A stretch of DNA of 58,681 nt from Herbaspirillum frisingense GSF30 (GTDB taxonomy: Bacteria > Pseudomonadota > Gammaproteobacteria > Burkholderiales > Burkholderiaceae_D), in assembly GCF_000300975.2 (NCBI RefSeq), contig NZ_AEEC02000032.1, forward strand, positions 1-58,681, written 5' to 3'. The notes beneath the pieces were generated by a model. That model did not search any database and was not told the origin of the DNA. It saw nothing but the letters and a program-made list of their open reading frames with translations. Position numbers and translations under genes: made by a program. Positions 25,535 to 34,923 of this stretch are shown here, one piece after another; position 1 is the first letter of the stretch, and the number at the start of each line of letters is the position of its first letter.

Positions 25535-28033
25535 TCAGCTGCGCGGCTTGCGCGCCCGGGGGCTGGTCGCGGCCGCCTTCTTCGGCGCCGCGCTGCGCTT
25601 TGCCGGAGCGGCCTTGGCCGCTGCGGTGGCTGGCTTGACCACCTTGGCGGGCTTCACAGGCTTGGCCACTGCGGCGGGCGCCTTGCGGGTGCTCTTGCGC
25701 GGCGTCGCCGGGGCCTTGTGTGATGGTGCAGTGGCACGCTCGTCCCCATCGTCCGCATCGGCATCGACCGTGATCTCGTCACGGGACTCACCGATGGCCG
25801 TGGTCAGCTTGCGCGCCAGCGCGATCACCTTGCCGGGATCGACGTCCAGCGTGCCGATCAACAGCTCGATGATTTCCGAGCGCGGGTTGGCCAGCGTCGG
25901 CTCGATCATCATCACCGCCGCCGACAAGGCCAGCGCCCGTTCGCGGCTGGCGCGGTCGGGCAGCATCTGCTGCAGGGCATTCAGGGCTTCCACCGGCGCC
26001 ACGGCGGTCACGCGTGCCTGCTCCTTCAACAGTTGCACCCAGTTGGTCTGGGGCGACACGCTGGCATGCATGCCCGGCAGCTGCGCCAGCAGGCGCGCCA
26101 GGCGCAGGCTGCGCCGCTCGAACACGCCCACCGAAATCATCCCGGCGATGACGATGCGGCACACCGCCTCGGCAAAGCCACCATTGGCGATGTCCCCGAT
26201 GACGGCGCTGCGATAACGTCCCAGTTCTTCCTGCGCCCAGCGCTGGGCGACCTCGGCATCGGCCTCGCGTGGCGGCAATACGGCGCCCAACCCGTTGGGG
26301 CCGAACACCTGGCGCGTCATGCGTACCGTGCGGGCATCGCGCTGGTCACGCCAGGCATTGAGTTCATCGGTGATCTTCTGCGCCATGCGCTGCTCGTAGC
26401 GCTTCAGCGGATGCTGGGCATCCAGCTGCACCCGCCGGGCCCGCGCCTGCGCGGCCTGCTGGCGGATGAACGACGCCGCCGGGTGCGCATCCGAGAACAG
26501 TTGGCGCTGCATGCGCAGCGGGTTCAGGCGCATCAACGCATTGGCGCTTTCGCGGGTGGCCGTCATGCGCACCCAGGGGCGTACCCAGGTCTTGTAGAGC
26601 TGCGCATTGATCTGCGACCACTGGCTCACCGTCGAGAAGACGGATTCCTCCTCGCGCCCCTCGGGATTGAGCCGGCGCAAATCGTCCATGGTGCGGTGCT
26701 GGTATTGCACGGTATAGTCGCCCGGCTCCAGCGCGTCCCAGCGCTGCGCCTGCTGGCCATCCTTGCGCTCCAGCTTCATCTCGTAGAGGCCCGGTGGCAG
26801 GCTTTCGATCACGTCCAGCGAGCTCACCAGCTGGTCGTGTTCCTTCAGCGCCACCGATCCCCCCACGAAGATGCCCAGGTGGCCCACGCTCTCATGCAAC
26901 ACGTAGATGATGGTGCGCCCGGCAGCAGCGATGGCGCGCTCGTCGCCCCAGGTATCGATGATCCAGTTCAGGGCCTGCGGCGGCGGCGTGATGTTGTCGC
27001 CCCAGGAGGCGAAGACCACGATGGGCGCCACGATGTCGCGCAGGCTGACCGCCTTGCCGCGCACCTCCAGCTCGCCCCGCGCCAGCTTGTTGCCGACGAA
27101 CAGGTTCTCGGTGATGGCCTCGATCTCGGCCCCGGTCATGCGGAAGAAGCCACCCCACCAGCGTTCGAACTCCAGGAAGCGCGGCGCCTCCTGATCGACC
27201 CCGGCCCACAGGTTGTAATACTTGTTCCAGAAGGTATTGGCCGGGTTGAGCTTCTCGAAATTCTCCACCAGGCTGGCGCCATCGAAGCGGTCCGCCCCGA
27301 GATCGGCCGCCAGCGAAGCCAGCCAGGTACCGCCCAGCGTGGCGCCGCTGTAGCGCATGGGATTCAAGGTGGAGCTGCCGGCCCAGTAGGAAGCGGGCGC
27401 GCCCACCATCATCAGCGGGCCAAACAGTTCCGGCCGCACCGCGTCCAGCGTCATCATGGCCCAGCCGGCCTGGCAATTGCCGATCACCACCGGCTTGGCG
27501 GCACATTGCGGATGACGGCGGATCACCTCTTCCAGGAAGCGCGCCTCGGCCTCCATCACGGTAACCAGGGTCTGGCCATCCTCAGGCTCCGGCCGGAAGG
27601 TCACGAAATAGACCGGATGCCCGGCCTTCATCGCCATGCCCACCTCGGAATCGAACTTGAAGCCGCCAATCCCGGGGCCATGCCCGGCCCGGGGGTCGAC
27701 CACCACCACCGGCCGCGCCGCAGGATCGACCGGCAGCTCCGGCGGTGGTTGTAGCAATAGCAAGGCGTAGTTGCAGGGTGCCGGCAGGTCCTTTCCGTCC
27801 AGCACCAGGGCATGGTCGAACTTCAGCAGCGGCGGCGTGCCCTGCTCCAGGTGTTCCAAGTAATCATTTCCCCGGTCCAGCAGGGTATCGAGGAAGAGGA
27901 AACTGCGCTGCACGCAATCCTCCACATACGCCTGCACATCGCCCCAGGCCAGGGCTGGCGCGGCTGCAGTATCGGCTGCAGCACCGGTGGCGGCATCAGG
28001 GTGAAGGGATCCAGCGTTCTTGCGACTTGCCAT
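25535..28033 (-). CDS. DUF3141 protein with PHA-synthase-like alpha/beta-hydrolase core
   Basis: An 832-residue DUF3141-family protein. The alpha/beta-hydrolase region (about residues 70-420) has a Cys nucleophile candidate at Cys187 in VVIGNCQAGWAMM, the G-x-C-x-A/G-G pattern of polyhydroxyalkanoate synthases. A catalytic Asp may lie in FASWGDNITPP and a His in HESVGHLGIFVG, again as in PhaC. A helical region (about 600-740) precedes an 80-residue tail very rich in Lys, Ala and Pro (for example TRKAPAAVAKPVKPAKVV). Such tails bind nucleic acid or polyphosphate-like polyanions. No phaA/phaB/phasin gene is nearby. Function unknown; a polyester-related role is a hypothesis. Confidence 0.85.
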   Translation of the reverse strand: MASRKNAGSLHPDAATGAAADTAAAPALAWGDVQAYVEDCVQRSFLFLDTLLDRGNDYLEHLEQGTPPLLKFDHALVLDGKDLPAPCNYALLLLQPPPELPVDPAARPVVVVDPRAGHGPGIGGFKFDSEVGMAMKAGHPVYFVTFRPEPEDGQTLVTVMEAEARFLEEVIRRHPQCAAKPVVIGNCQAGWAMMTLDAVRPELFGPLMMVGAPASYWAGSSTLNPMRYSGATLGGTWLASLAADLGADRFDGASLVENFEKLNPANTFWNKYYNLWAGVDQEAPRFLEFERWWGGFFRMTGAEIEAITENLFVGNKLARGELEVRGKAVSLRDIVAPIVVFASWGDNITPPPQALNWIIDTWGDERAIAAAGRTIIYVLHESVGHLGIFVGGSVALKEHDQLVSSLDVIESLPPGLYEMKLERKDGQQAQRWDALEPGDYTVQYQHRTMDDLRRLNPEGREEESVFSTVSQWSQINAQLYKTWVRPWVRMTATRESANALMRLNPLRMQRQLFSDAHPAASFIRQQAAQARARRVQLDAQHPLKRYEQRMAQKITDELNAWRDQRDARTVRMTRQVFGPNGLGAVLPPREADAEVAQRWAQEELGRYRSAVIGDIANGGFAEAVCRIVIAGMISVGVFERRSLRLARLLAQLPGMHASVSPQTNWVQLLKEQARVTAVAPVEALNALQQMLPDRASRERALALSAAVMMIEPTLANPRSEIIELLIGTLDVDPGKVIALARKLTTAIGESRDEITVDADADDGDERATAPSHKAPATPRKSTRKAPAAVAKPVKPAKVVKPATAAAKAAPAKRSAAPKKAAATSPRARKPRS

Positions 28034-28183
28034 GGACTCGCTCCCGGAGGGGGTTCAGAGGGGTAACCAGTCCATCATACGGAGAAAGGTGAAAGCAAAT
28101 CGTCCGATCTCTGAGACAATAAAACCGCTTTTCCCTGCTTTGGCCGAGCCGGCACAACAAAATCATTGCGTGGAGGAATTCTC

Positions 28184-29056
28184 ATGGAGCTCAAGAGCCT
28201 GGTGGACCAGCCCGGCAAGTTGCCGACCGTTCCCAAGGTGGTACAGCAACTGATGGCCAGTTTCAATGCCGAGGACGTTTCGGCCCAGGACATCGCCCAA
28301 CAGATCGCCGCCGATCCGGCGCTCACCGCCAAGGTCCTGCGGCTGGCCAATTCGGCCTTCTTCCACGCCTCGCGCACCATCGGCACGGTCGACGACGCGC
28401 TGCGCATGCTGGGTTTCATCATGGTGCGCAACCTGGTGCTGGGCAATGGCATGGTGGCCGCCTTCAAGAACACGCGGGGCATGGACCTGCACCAGTTCTG
28501 GCTGCACACCCTCTATACCGCCGTCGCCGCCCGCTGGCTGGCCATGCACGCCGGTCATGCCGGCGAAGACAATGGCGACGCCGTCTTCACGGTCGCCATG
28601 ATGCATGGCATCGGCCAGTTGCAACTGCACGCCGTGGCCGCAGCGGCGGTAGCGCCCCTGGACAAGCAATGCAATGTGCTCGACGCCGACCGCGCCGAAC
28701 GGGAGAAAGCCGCCTGGGGCTTCCACTACGCCGATGTCTCGGCCGAACTGGCCACCCTCTGGCACTTCCCCGACGCCATGACCACCGCCCTGCGCAGCAT
28801 TCCCGATCCCCTGGCCGCCGGTCGCCTGGAGCGCGCCGCCGCCTGGGTCCACCTGGGCGCCTGGGCGGCCCGGGTCGAAGTGCTTGCGCTGGATGACGCC
28901 ACGGCCCTGGCCAGCTATCCCGCTGCGTTGGCCAAAAAACTGGGCGTGGACCCGGCATGGCGCCCGGTGCTGGTCAAACATGCGCCAGATCAGGCCGAGC
29001 GTGCCATGCCCTCCTTCAGCGAGCTGTCGGCCGGGCTGGACGCCATGCTCGAATAA
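28184..29056 (+). CDS. HDOD domain protein
   Basis: A 290-residue HDOD-domain protein, a catalytically degenerate HD-fold signalling module. The core runs from about residue 8 to 215: LPTVPKVVQQLMASFNAED, ALTAKVLRLANSAFFHASR and VDDALRMLGFIMVRNLVLG are typical. The C-terminal region looks like a degenerate HD domain. These proteins often act in chemotaxis, motility or c-di-GMP outputs without enzymatic activity. The ATG at 28184 follows GGAGG by six bases. Divergent from the DUF3141 gene. Confidence 0.88.
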   Translation: MELKSLVDQPGKLPTVPKVVQQLMASFNAEDVSAQDIAQQIAADPALTAKVLRLANSAFFHASRTIGTVDDALRMLGFIMVRNLVLGNGMVAAFKNTRGMDLHQFWLHTLYTAVAARWLAMHAGHAGEDNGDAVFTVAMMHGIGQLQLHAVAAAAVAPLDKQCNVLDADRAEREKAAWGFHYADVSAELATLWHFPDAMTTALRSIPDPLAAGRLERAAAWVHLGAWAARVEVLALDDATALASYPAALAKKLGVDPAWRPVLVKHAPDQAERAMPSFSELSAGLDAMLE

Positions 29057-29066
29057 GCCCGTCACC

Positions 29067-29303
29067 ATGGAGACCTTCATCGGACTGGTGCTGGGCCTGC
29101 TACGCCATCTGGCCTTCAATGCCGTCTTCTACGCCATCGGCTGCGGCCTGCTCAAGCTGATCACGCTGGGCCGCTACCCGCGCCTGACGCCGCTGCGCGG
29201 CGAACACTGGCGCCACCAGGTGCAGGACGTCGACCTGGTCACCCTGCTGGGCTTGCTGGCCACGGTAGCGCTGCTGATCCTGATGGCGCATTGGCTGGGC
29301 TGA
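29067..29303 (+). CDS. Small inner-membrane protein, unknown function
   Basis: A 78-residue predicted membrane protein starting METFIGLVLG, ten bases after the HDOD stop. There are two hydrophobic segments (about residues 2-25 and 56-75) joined by a basic loop (LGRYPRLTPLRGEHWRHQVQ). No family recognised. It probably shares the HDOD transcript. No strong ribosome site is seen before the ATG (CCCGTCACC), so expression may depend on coupling. Confidence 0.6.
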   Translation: METFIGLVLGLLRHLAFNAVFYAIGCGLLKLITLGRYPRLTPLRGEHWRHQVQDVDLVTLLGLLATVALLILMAHWLG

Positions 29304-29332
29304 CCCGCTTCGGGCCGCTGCCTGCAGCGACA

Positions 29333-29629
29333 TCAGGTCGCACAGATGCTGCAGCTATGTCCCTTGCAGTTGTGCAGCACGCTGCTGCGTCCCGCCCCGG
29401 CATGGGTACCGGGGCCGGTGGCCCCCTGACCGGCCAGTTGTTCGGCGCCGTTGCGCGGTTGCCAGCGATACCTGACCTGCAGCCCCACATGGCCACCGGT
29501 GAGCATGGGCGCGGCCGCCGTCGGCTGCTTGCAATAGGGACAGCTGGTGTCGCCATGCAAGGCCTGCAGGGGAATCAGTCGTTCGAAGATGCCGTCGCAA
29601 TGGCTGCAACGAATGTCGTACAAGGGCAT
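29333..29629 (-). CDS. fmdB: FmdB-type zinc-ribbon protein
   Basis: A 98-residue protein with an N-terminal zinc ribbon: MPLYDIRCSHCDGIFERLIPL, then SCPYCKQPT (two CxxC pairs, residues 8-11 and about 30-33). This is the FmdB/CxxC_CXXC_SSSS family. In Methylophilus methylotrophus FmdB accompanies formamidase FmdA and was proposed as a regulator. The C-terminal tail has another cysteine group (HNCKGHSCSICAT). The ATG has CAGGAGG six bases upstream. It lies 88 bp after fmdA in the same direction. Confidence 0.85.
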   Translation of the reverse strand: MPLYDIRCSHCDGIFERLIPLQALHGDTSCPYCKQPTAAAPMLTGGHVGLQVRYRWQPRNGAEQLAGQGATGPGTHAGAGRSSVLHNCKGHSCSICAT

Positions 29630-29717
29630 GTCCCCTCCTGAAGAATCCCGACCCGAAAAGACCCGACCGGAAAGACCTCCGGCCGGGAACACACTACGCA
29701 CAACGAAGCCTCAGGCG

Positions 29718-30896
29718 TCAGCCCTTGCGCCCCCAGTAGGACTTGTCGTTCAACATGCCCTTGGGCGTGATGTCCTGATCGAAGATCGAGGTCGGCAAGG
29801 CCACCGTGCAGGCGCAGTTGGGGATATCGACGATGCCGCCGATACGCCCTTCCACCGGTGCGGCCGTGAGCAGCATGTACGCCTGACTGCCGGTGTAGCC
29901 GAAGTGGGTCAGGTAGTCGATGGCCTTGAGGCAGGCCTGGCGATAGGCCACGGTGGCGTCGAGGTAGTAGTTCACGCCGTTTTCCACGCTGATGCCCTCG
30001 AAGGTCAGCCACTGCTCGTAATGCGGCTTGACGATGCTGGGCATGAAGATGGGTGACGTAATGTTGTACTTCGCCATGCCGCCCTTGATGAGATCGAAGC
30101 CGACGTGGCTCACGCCATCCATCTCGATGGCACCACAGAAACCGATCTCGCCATCACCCTGCGAAAAGTGCAGGTCACCCATCGAGAAACCGGCCCCCTT
30201 CACATACACCGGGAAGAAGATGCGCGTACCGGCCGACAGGTCCTTGATATCGGTATTGCCGCCATGCTCGCGCGGCGGCACGGTGCGCGCGGCAACCTTG
30301 GCCATCTCGTCGAACTTGGCGCCGGTCAGACCGCGCAGCACGGCGGTGCTCGGATCGGGCGGCTTGGCCAGGCCCTTGGCGGCCAGCGGTGCCTCGCGGC
30401 GGTTCCATTCGGCCAGCAGCTCATGCGACGGCAGGCAACCCATCAGGCCCGGGTGGGTCAAGCCGGCGATGCGCACACCCGGGATATGGCGCGAAGTGGC
30501 ATACAGGCCCTTCAGGTCCCAGATGGCCTTGTCGGCCTCGGGGAAGTAATCGGCCAGAAAGCCGCCGCCATTTTCCTTGGAGAACACGCCCGAGAAACCG
30601 ACCGGCGTCACCGGCTTGATGTCCAGCAGGTCGATCACCAGCAGGTCGCCCGGTTCGGCGCCTTCGACGTGGAAGGGGCCGGTCAGCGGGTGGGCGCGGG
30701 TCAGGTCGACATTCTTGACGTCGGAGACGTCATCGGTGTCCTTGATCTGGGCATCCAGAAAGTCCAGCGACTCGATCAGGATGGATTCACCCGGCTTGAC
30801 CGAAGCCAGGAACGGCAGGTCCGGGTGCCAGCGGTTGTGACCCAGTTCAGGCTGCTCTGCCAGCGGGACGCCGGGCTTGATCTTGAAGTGTTGCAT
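29718..30896 (-). CDS. fmdA: Formamidase
   Basis: A 392-residue acetamidase/formamidase-fold enzyme that hydrolyses formamide to formate and ammonia. Typical stretches include GHNRWHPDLPFLASVKPGES near the N-terminus, VKNVDLTRAHPLTGPFHVEGAEPGDLL, the metal-region PGVRIAGLTHPGLMGCLPSHELL, DLHFSQGDGEIGFCGAIEMDG, and CACTVALPTSIFDQDI at the C-terminus. Start ATG 30896 with AAGGAGA upstream; a longer frame upstream runs through the repeat element and is not homologous. It follows amiE after 216 bp that hold a REP-like repeat, so it may have its own promoter or be linked through read-through. Confidence 0.93.
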   Translation of the reverse strand: MQHFKIKPGVPLAEQPELGHNRWHPDLPFLASVKPGESILIESLDFLDAQIKDTDDVSDVKNVDLTRAHPLTGPFHVEGAEPGDLLVIDLLDIKPVTPVGFSGVFSKENGGGFLADYFPEADKAIWDLKGLYATSRHIPGVRIAGLTHPGLMGCLPSHELLAEWNRREAPLAAKGLAKPPDPSTAVLRGLTGAKFDEMAKVAARTVPPREHGGNTDIKDLSAGTRIFFPVYVKGAGFSMGDLHFSQGDGEIGFCGAIEMDGVSHVGFDLIKGGMAKYNITSPIFMPSIVKPHYEQWLTFEGISVENGVNYYLDATVAYRQACLKAIDYLTHFGYTGSQAYMLLTAAPVEGRIGGIVDIPNCACTVALPTSIFDQDITPKGMLNDKSYWGRKG

Positions 30897-30954
30897 GCGA
30901 TCTCCTTGGTGGTGGATAGGTTCGTGACTTGTTGCCAGCCTGCATTGCTGTTGC

Positions 30955-31084
30955 CGTTCGTCCTGAGTAGCCGCAACGCGGCGTATCGAAGGCGCGCCAG
31001 CGGTTGGCGAGCGGCATTTGCATCCCTTCGGCAAGCTCAGGACAGGCTTCGATACGACCCTTTGTGTCTACTCAGTCCGAACGG
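30955..31084. repeat. REP-like palindromic repeat, copy 1
   Basis: Between amiE and fmdA. Outer arms CGTTCG-CTGAGTAG (left) and CTACTCAG-CCGAACG (right), inner arms GTATCGAAG and CTTCGATAC. The same arm sequences recur at 51987-52069, so this is a dispersed repeat family. The middle part here is longer and less symmetrical and includes GGCAAGCTCAGGACAGGCTTC. Confidence 0.8.
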
Positions 31085-31112
31085 GCATCAGCTTGCCAAC
31101 CCGAATGACTTG

Positions 31113-32144
31113 TCAAGCTGCTGGTTCGGTAGGAATCCCCGGCATCGGACATTCAGGCGTACCGGCACTGTTGCGGGTGAGCGCCTCGACCTGGGCGCGG
31201 GCGGCCTGCGGGTCATTGACCCAGGTGCGATAGAAATCGAAGGGACACTCGGCCACGCCGGCCGGTGATTCGCCCGAATTGATCTTGCCGGTATAGCCAC
31301 GGTGCAGCAGCTTGTAGAGGTGGTTCTGCGATTGCCAGTTGCGGCGCGCATCGCGGATGGCGCCGATGGACAGCTCGGCATACTGGATGCCCATTTCCTC
31401 CGTGCCGCATTCGCCCAGCGTGCGGCCGTCGAAGCCGACGATGGCCGAGTGGCCGAAGTAGGAATACACGCCATCGAAGCCGGCCGCATTGGCCACCGCC
31501 ACATAGAGGTTGTTCATCCAGGCCATGGCCTTGGAGACCATGATCTGCTGTTCCTTGGCCGGGTACATGTAGCCCTGGCAACGCACCACCAGCTCCGCGC
31601 CCTTCATGGCGCAGTCGCGCCAGATTTCGGGATAGTTGCCGTCGTCGCAGATGATCAGGCTTATCTTCAAGCCCTTGGGACCATCGCAGACATAGGTGGT
31701 GTCGCCCGGATACCAGCCCTCGATGGGCGTCCAGGGCATGATCTTGCGGTACTTCTGCACGATCTCGCCCTGGTCGTTGATGAGGATGAGCGTGTTGTAC
31801 GGCACCTTGCGCGGATGCTCTTCATGACGTTCACCCGTCAGCGAAAACACGCCCCACACACCGGCGATGCGGCAGGCCTCCGAGAAGATGGCGGTCTCCT
31901 CGCCGGGAATGGTGGCGGCGGTCTCGAACATCTCGTCGCGGTCATACATGATGCCGTGGGTCGAATACTCCGGGAACACCACCAGGTCCAGCCCCGGCAG
32001 GCCCTGCTTCATGCCCACCAGCATGGCGGCGATCTTCCTGGCGTTTTCCAGCACCTCGCCGCGCGTATGCAGGCGCGGCATCTTGTAGTTGACCACCGCC
32101 ACGCCGACGGCATCCTTGCTGCTTGAAATGTCTCCGTGTCTCAT
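31113..32144 (-). CDS. amiE: Aliphatic amidase (acylamide amidohydrolase)
   Basis: A 343-residue nitrilase-superfamily amidase, very close to Pseudomonas aeruginosa AmiE along its length (starts MRHGDISSS). The catalytic triad is complete and at the same residue numbers: Glu59 in VVFPEYS, Lys134 in KYRKIMPW and Cys166 in [15 protein letters not shown]. It converts short-chain amides (acetamide, propionamide) to the acid and ammonia, in the cytoplasm. It lies 30 bp after urtE, making it the first enzyme gene of the transporter operon. The Pseudomonas regulators AmiC/AmiR are not present here. Confidence 0.95.
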   Translation of the reverse strand: MRHGDISSSKDAVGVAVVNYKMPRLHTRGEVLENARKIAAMLVGMKQGLPGLDLVVFPEYSTHGIMYDRDEMFETAATIPGEETAIFSEACRIAGVWGVFSLTGERHEEHPRKVPYNTLILINDQGEIVQKYRKIMPWTPIEGWYPGDTTYVCDGPKGLKISLIICDDGNYPEIWRDCAMKGAELVVRCQGYMYPAKEQQIMVSKAMAWMNNLYVAVANAAGFDGVYSYFGHSAIVGFDGRTLGECGTEEMGIQYAELSIGAIRDARRNWQSQNHLYKLLHRGYTGKINSGESPAGVAECPFDFYRTWVNDPQAARAQVEALTRNSAGTPECPMPGIPTEPAA

Positions 32145-32174
32145 GGGCTTTCTCCTTCTCGCAAACAGGTGAAT

Positions 32175-32864
32175 TCAGACCGACAGGTACTTGCTGATGG
32201 TCGGCGCATCGACGTTGGCCCGCGTGTCCTCGTAGACGAAGCGCCCCTTGTCGATCACCAGGAAACGGTCGGCGATCTCCAGCGTGAAGCTCAACACCTG
32301 CTCCGAGACCACGATGGTGAGGGCGCGGATCTTGCGGATTTCCTTCAGGCTCCTGGCGATGTCCTTGATGATGGAAGGCTGGATGCCCTCGGTGGGCTCA
32401 TCCAGCAACAGCACCCGGGGATTGGTGGCCAGCGCCCGCGCAATGGCCAGTTGCTGCTGCTGGCCGCCGGAGAGATTGCCGCCCTTGCGGGTGCGCATGT
32501 CGTAGAGCACCGGGAAGAGCGAATACAGCTCGTCCGGCACCTTGCCCCGGGCCGTGGCCGGCAGACCGGTCTGGATGTTTTCCAGCACCGTCATGTGCGA
32601 AAAGATCATCCGCCCCTGCGGCACATAGGCCACGCCGCGCTCCACGCGCTGGTGGCTTTCCAGGGCGCCCAGTTCGACGCCGTCGATGCTGATGCTGCCG
32701 CCGCGCAGCGGCAAGATGCCCATCAGGGTCTTGAACAGCGTGGTCTTGCCCATGCCGTTGCGGCCCATGACGGCGACGATTTCTTCCTTGGCCACCGACA
32801 GGTCGACGTCGTGGATGACCTTGCTCTGGCCGTAGCCGGAGGCGAGTTGCGAGATTTTGAACAT
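32175..32864 (-). CDS. urtE: Urea/amide ABC transporter, ATP-binding protein UrtE
   Basis: A 229-residue LivF-like ABC ATPase: Walker A MGRNGMGKTTLFK, signature LSGGQQQQLAIARAL, Walker B VLLLDEPTEGIQPSI. GYGQSKVIHDVDL and QGRMIFSHMTVLENI are UrtE-like. I start it at 32864 (MFKISQLASGYG) rather than 15 codons upstream, where the protein would lose family resemblance. It pairs with UrtD to drive import through UrtB/UrtC. Confidence 0.93.
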   Translation of the reverse strand: MFKISQLASGYGQSKVIHDVDLSVAKEEIVAVMGRNGMGKTTLFKTLMGILPLRGGSISIDGVELGALESHQRVERGVAYVPQGRMIFSHMTVLENIQTGLPATARGKVPDELYSLFPVLYDMRTRKGGNLSGGQQQQLAIARALATNPRVLLLDEPTEGIQPSIIKDIARSLKEIRKIRALTIVVSEQVLSFTLEIADRFLVIDKGRFVYEDTRANVDAPTISKYLSV

Positions 32865-32889
32865 GGCAGGCTCCGGGTTGGGTAGGCGT

Positions 32890-33657
32890 TCAGTGACCGA
32901 GATAGACATCGATCACCTTGGGATCGGATTGCACCTTCTCCATGCTGCCCTCGGCCAGGATCTTGCCCTGATGCAGCACGGTGACCTTGTGGGCGATGCT
33001 CTTGACGAAATCCATGTCGTGCTCGATCACCACCACCGAACGGCCCTGGCTGATGCGGCCCAGCAGTTCGGCGGTCTTTTCGCGCTCGGACACGCTCATG
33101 CCGGCCACCGGCTCGTCCAGCATCAGCAGTTCCGGCTCCTGCATCAGCAGCATGCCGATCTCCAGCCACTGCTTCTGCCCGTGCGAGAGCAGGTCGGCCT
33201 GGGTGTGCAGCTGCTGGTCGAGGAAGATCTCGGCGGCCACCGCCTCCACCCGCGCCACCACGTCCGGCGAGCGCTGGAAGGTCAGCGCGCCGAACACCTT
33301 GCGGCCACGCGGGAAGGACATTTCCAGGTTCTCGAAGACGGACAGGTTCTCGTAGATCGACGGCGTCTGGAACTTGCGCCCCACCCCTGCCCGCACGATG
33401 GCGTGCTCGCTCATCTTCGTCAGCTCATGGCTGTTGAACTTGATGCTGCCGGAGGTGGCGCGGGTCTTGCCGCAGATCAGGTCCAGCACGGTGGTCTTGC
33501 CGGCACCGTTGGGGCCGATCACCACGCGCACCTCGTTGCGCTGCACGTAGAGATTGAGGCCGTCCACCGCCTTGAAACCGTCGAAGGACACCGTCAAATC
33601 CTCGATGGCCAGGACCGGATGGGCATCCGATTCGAAACCGATGGGGTTCTCGCTCAT
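32890..33657 (-). CDS. urtD: Urea/amide ABC transporter, ATP-binding protein UrtD
   Basis: A 255-residue LivG-like ABC ATPase: Walker A GPNGAGKTTVLDLI, signature-region LSHGQKQWLEIGMLL (LSHGQ, as usual for UrtD), Walker B LLMLDEPVAGMS and switch His in VVIEHDMDFV. The start overlaps the urtC stop by four bases. It works with UrtE as the ATPase heterodimer. Confidence 0.94.
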   Translation of the reverse strand: MSENPIGFESDAHPVLAIEDLTVSFDGFKAVDGLNLYVQRNEVRVVIGPNGAGKTTVLDLICGKTRATSGSIKFNSHELTKMSEHAIVRAGVGRKFQTPSIYENLSVFENLEMSFPRGRKVFGALTFQRSPDVVARVEAVAAEIFLDQQLHTQADLLSHGQKQWLEIGMLLMQEPELLMLDEPVAGMSVSEREKTAELLGRISQGRSVVVIEHDMDFVKSIAHKVTVLHQGKILAEGSMEKVQSDPKVIDVYLGH

Positions 33658-34883
33658 TTGCTGGCCTCCAGGGTAGCGCCGGGCTCGATGCCGTCGCGCT
33701 TGGGTTCAGGGGTGGACGGACGGGCCGCCGCGACATTCGTGACAGTCGGGGCCGCAGCGGGGGCGACAGTTGGCGCTGCCGCCGGCTTGGGCTCGCCCCG
33801 CAGCCGCGCCATCAGCCGCTTGCCCTGGGTCTGCCAGAGACCGGCCAAACCATTGGGGAAGTACATCACCACCGCGATGAAGAGGCCGCCCATCAGGAAC
33901 AGCCACAGCTCGGGGAAGGTCTCGGAAAAATAGGTCTTGCCGAAGTTCACCAGCAGCGTGCCGTACACCGCGCCCAGCAGCGACATGCGACCACCGACAG
34001 CGGCATAGATCACCATCTCGATGGACGGCACGATGCCCACGAAGGAGGGCGACATGAAGCCCACCTGCAGCGTGAACATGGCCCCGCCGATGGCCGAGAA
34101 CATGGCCGCCGCGCAGAACACGAAGACCTTGAAGCTGGCCACGTCATAGCCCGAGAAGCGCACCCGCTCCTCCTTGTCGCGCATGGCCACCAGCAGGCGC
34201 CCCAGCTTGGAGCCGAGCACATAGCGACCGAACAGGATGCAGCCGAACAGCAAGGCGGCATTGACGAAGTACAGCACCAGCTTGGCGTGGTCGGTACGGA
34301 TGTCCCAGCCCATCAGGGTCTTCAGGTCGGTGATGCCGTTGACGCCGCCAGTCAGGCCCTGCTGGCCGATGATCAGGATCGAGAGGATGGCCGCGATGGC
34401 CTGCGTGACGATGGAGAAATACACATCTCCCACCCGGCGCTTGAACATGGCCAGGCCGATCAGCATGGCCAGGATGGTCGGCACCAGCAGCACCGCCAGC
34501 ACGGTGAAGGCAAAGCTGTGGAAGGGTTCCCACATGGCCGGCAAGGCGGTGATCTGGTTCCAGTCCATGAAGTCGGGAATGCCCGGCGTGGACTGGATCT
34601 TGGTGCTGATGGGGTCGGAGGCTTCGAGTTTCAGGAACATGGCCATGCAATAGCCGCCCAACCCGAAGAACACCCCCTGGCCGAGGCTCAGGATGCCGCC
34701 ATAGCCCCAGCACAGCACCAGCCCCACCGCCACGAAGGCATAGGACAGGTACTTGCCCACCAGGTTGAGACGGAACATGTCCAGCGTCAGCGGAAACACC
34801 AGCAACAACAGCACCGCCATCACCAGCAGGCCCACCGCCCCGGAGCGCCCGCCCAACAGTTTTTCATAGGCTGCATGCATCAT
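33654..34883 (-). CDS. urtC: Urea/amide ABC transporter, permease UrtC
   Basis: A 409-residue LivM-like permease with about ten hydrophobic segments. Typical UrtC sequences include CWGYGGILSLGQGVFFGLGGYCMAMFLKLE and GRYVLGSKLGRLLVAMRDKEERVRFSGYDVASFKVFVF (coupling helix). The last ~50 residues form a Pro/Ala/Thr-rich tail not expected in the membrane. I chose the ATG at 34883, which has GAGG five bases upstream; the GTG at 34895 would overlap that site. Confidence 0.92.
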   Translation of the reverse strand: MMHAAYEKLLGGRSGAVGLLVMAVLLLLVFPLTLDMFRLNLVGKYLSYAFVAVGLVLCWGYGGILSLGQGVFFGLGGYCMAMFLKLEASDPISTKIQSTPGIPDFMDWNQITALPAMWEPFHSFAFTVLAVLLVPTILAMLIGLAMFKRRVGDVYFSIVTQAIAAILSILIIGQQGLTGGVNGITDLKTLMGWDIRTDHAKLVLYFVNAALLFGCILFGRYVLGSKLGRLLVAMRDKEERVRFSGYDVASFKVFVFCAAAMFSAIGGAMFTLQVGFMSPSFVGIVPSIEMVIYAAVGGRMSLLGAVYGTLLVNFGKTYFSETFPELWLFLMGGLFIAVVMYFPNGLAGLWQTQGKRLMARLRGEPKPAAAPTVAPAAAPTVTNVAAARPSTPEPKRDGIEPGATLEASK

Positions 34884-34923
34884 CGGACCTCGCACGGGTT
34901 GTTGGAGAAAGAAAAGCCGGCCA

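Noticed and set aside
26033..27754. Rightward open frame inside the DUF3141 gene
   Set aside because: Antisense shadow; Gln/His/Arg-rich and without ribosome site or motifs.
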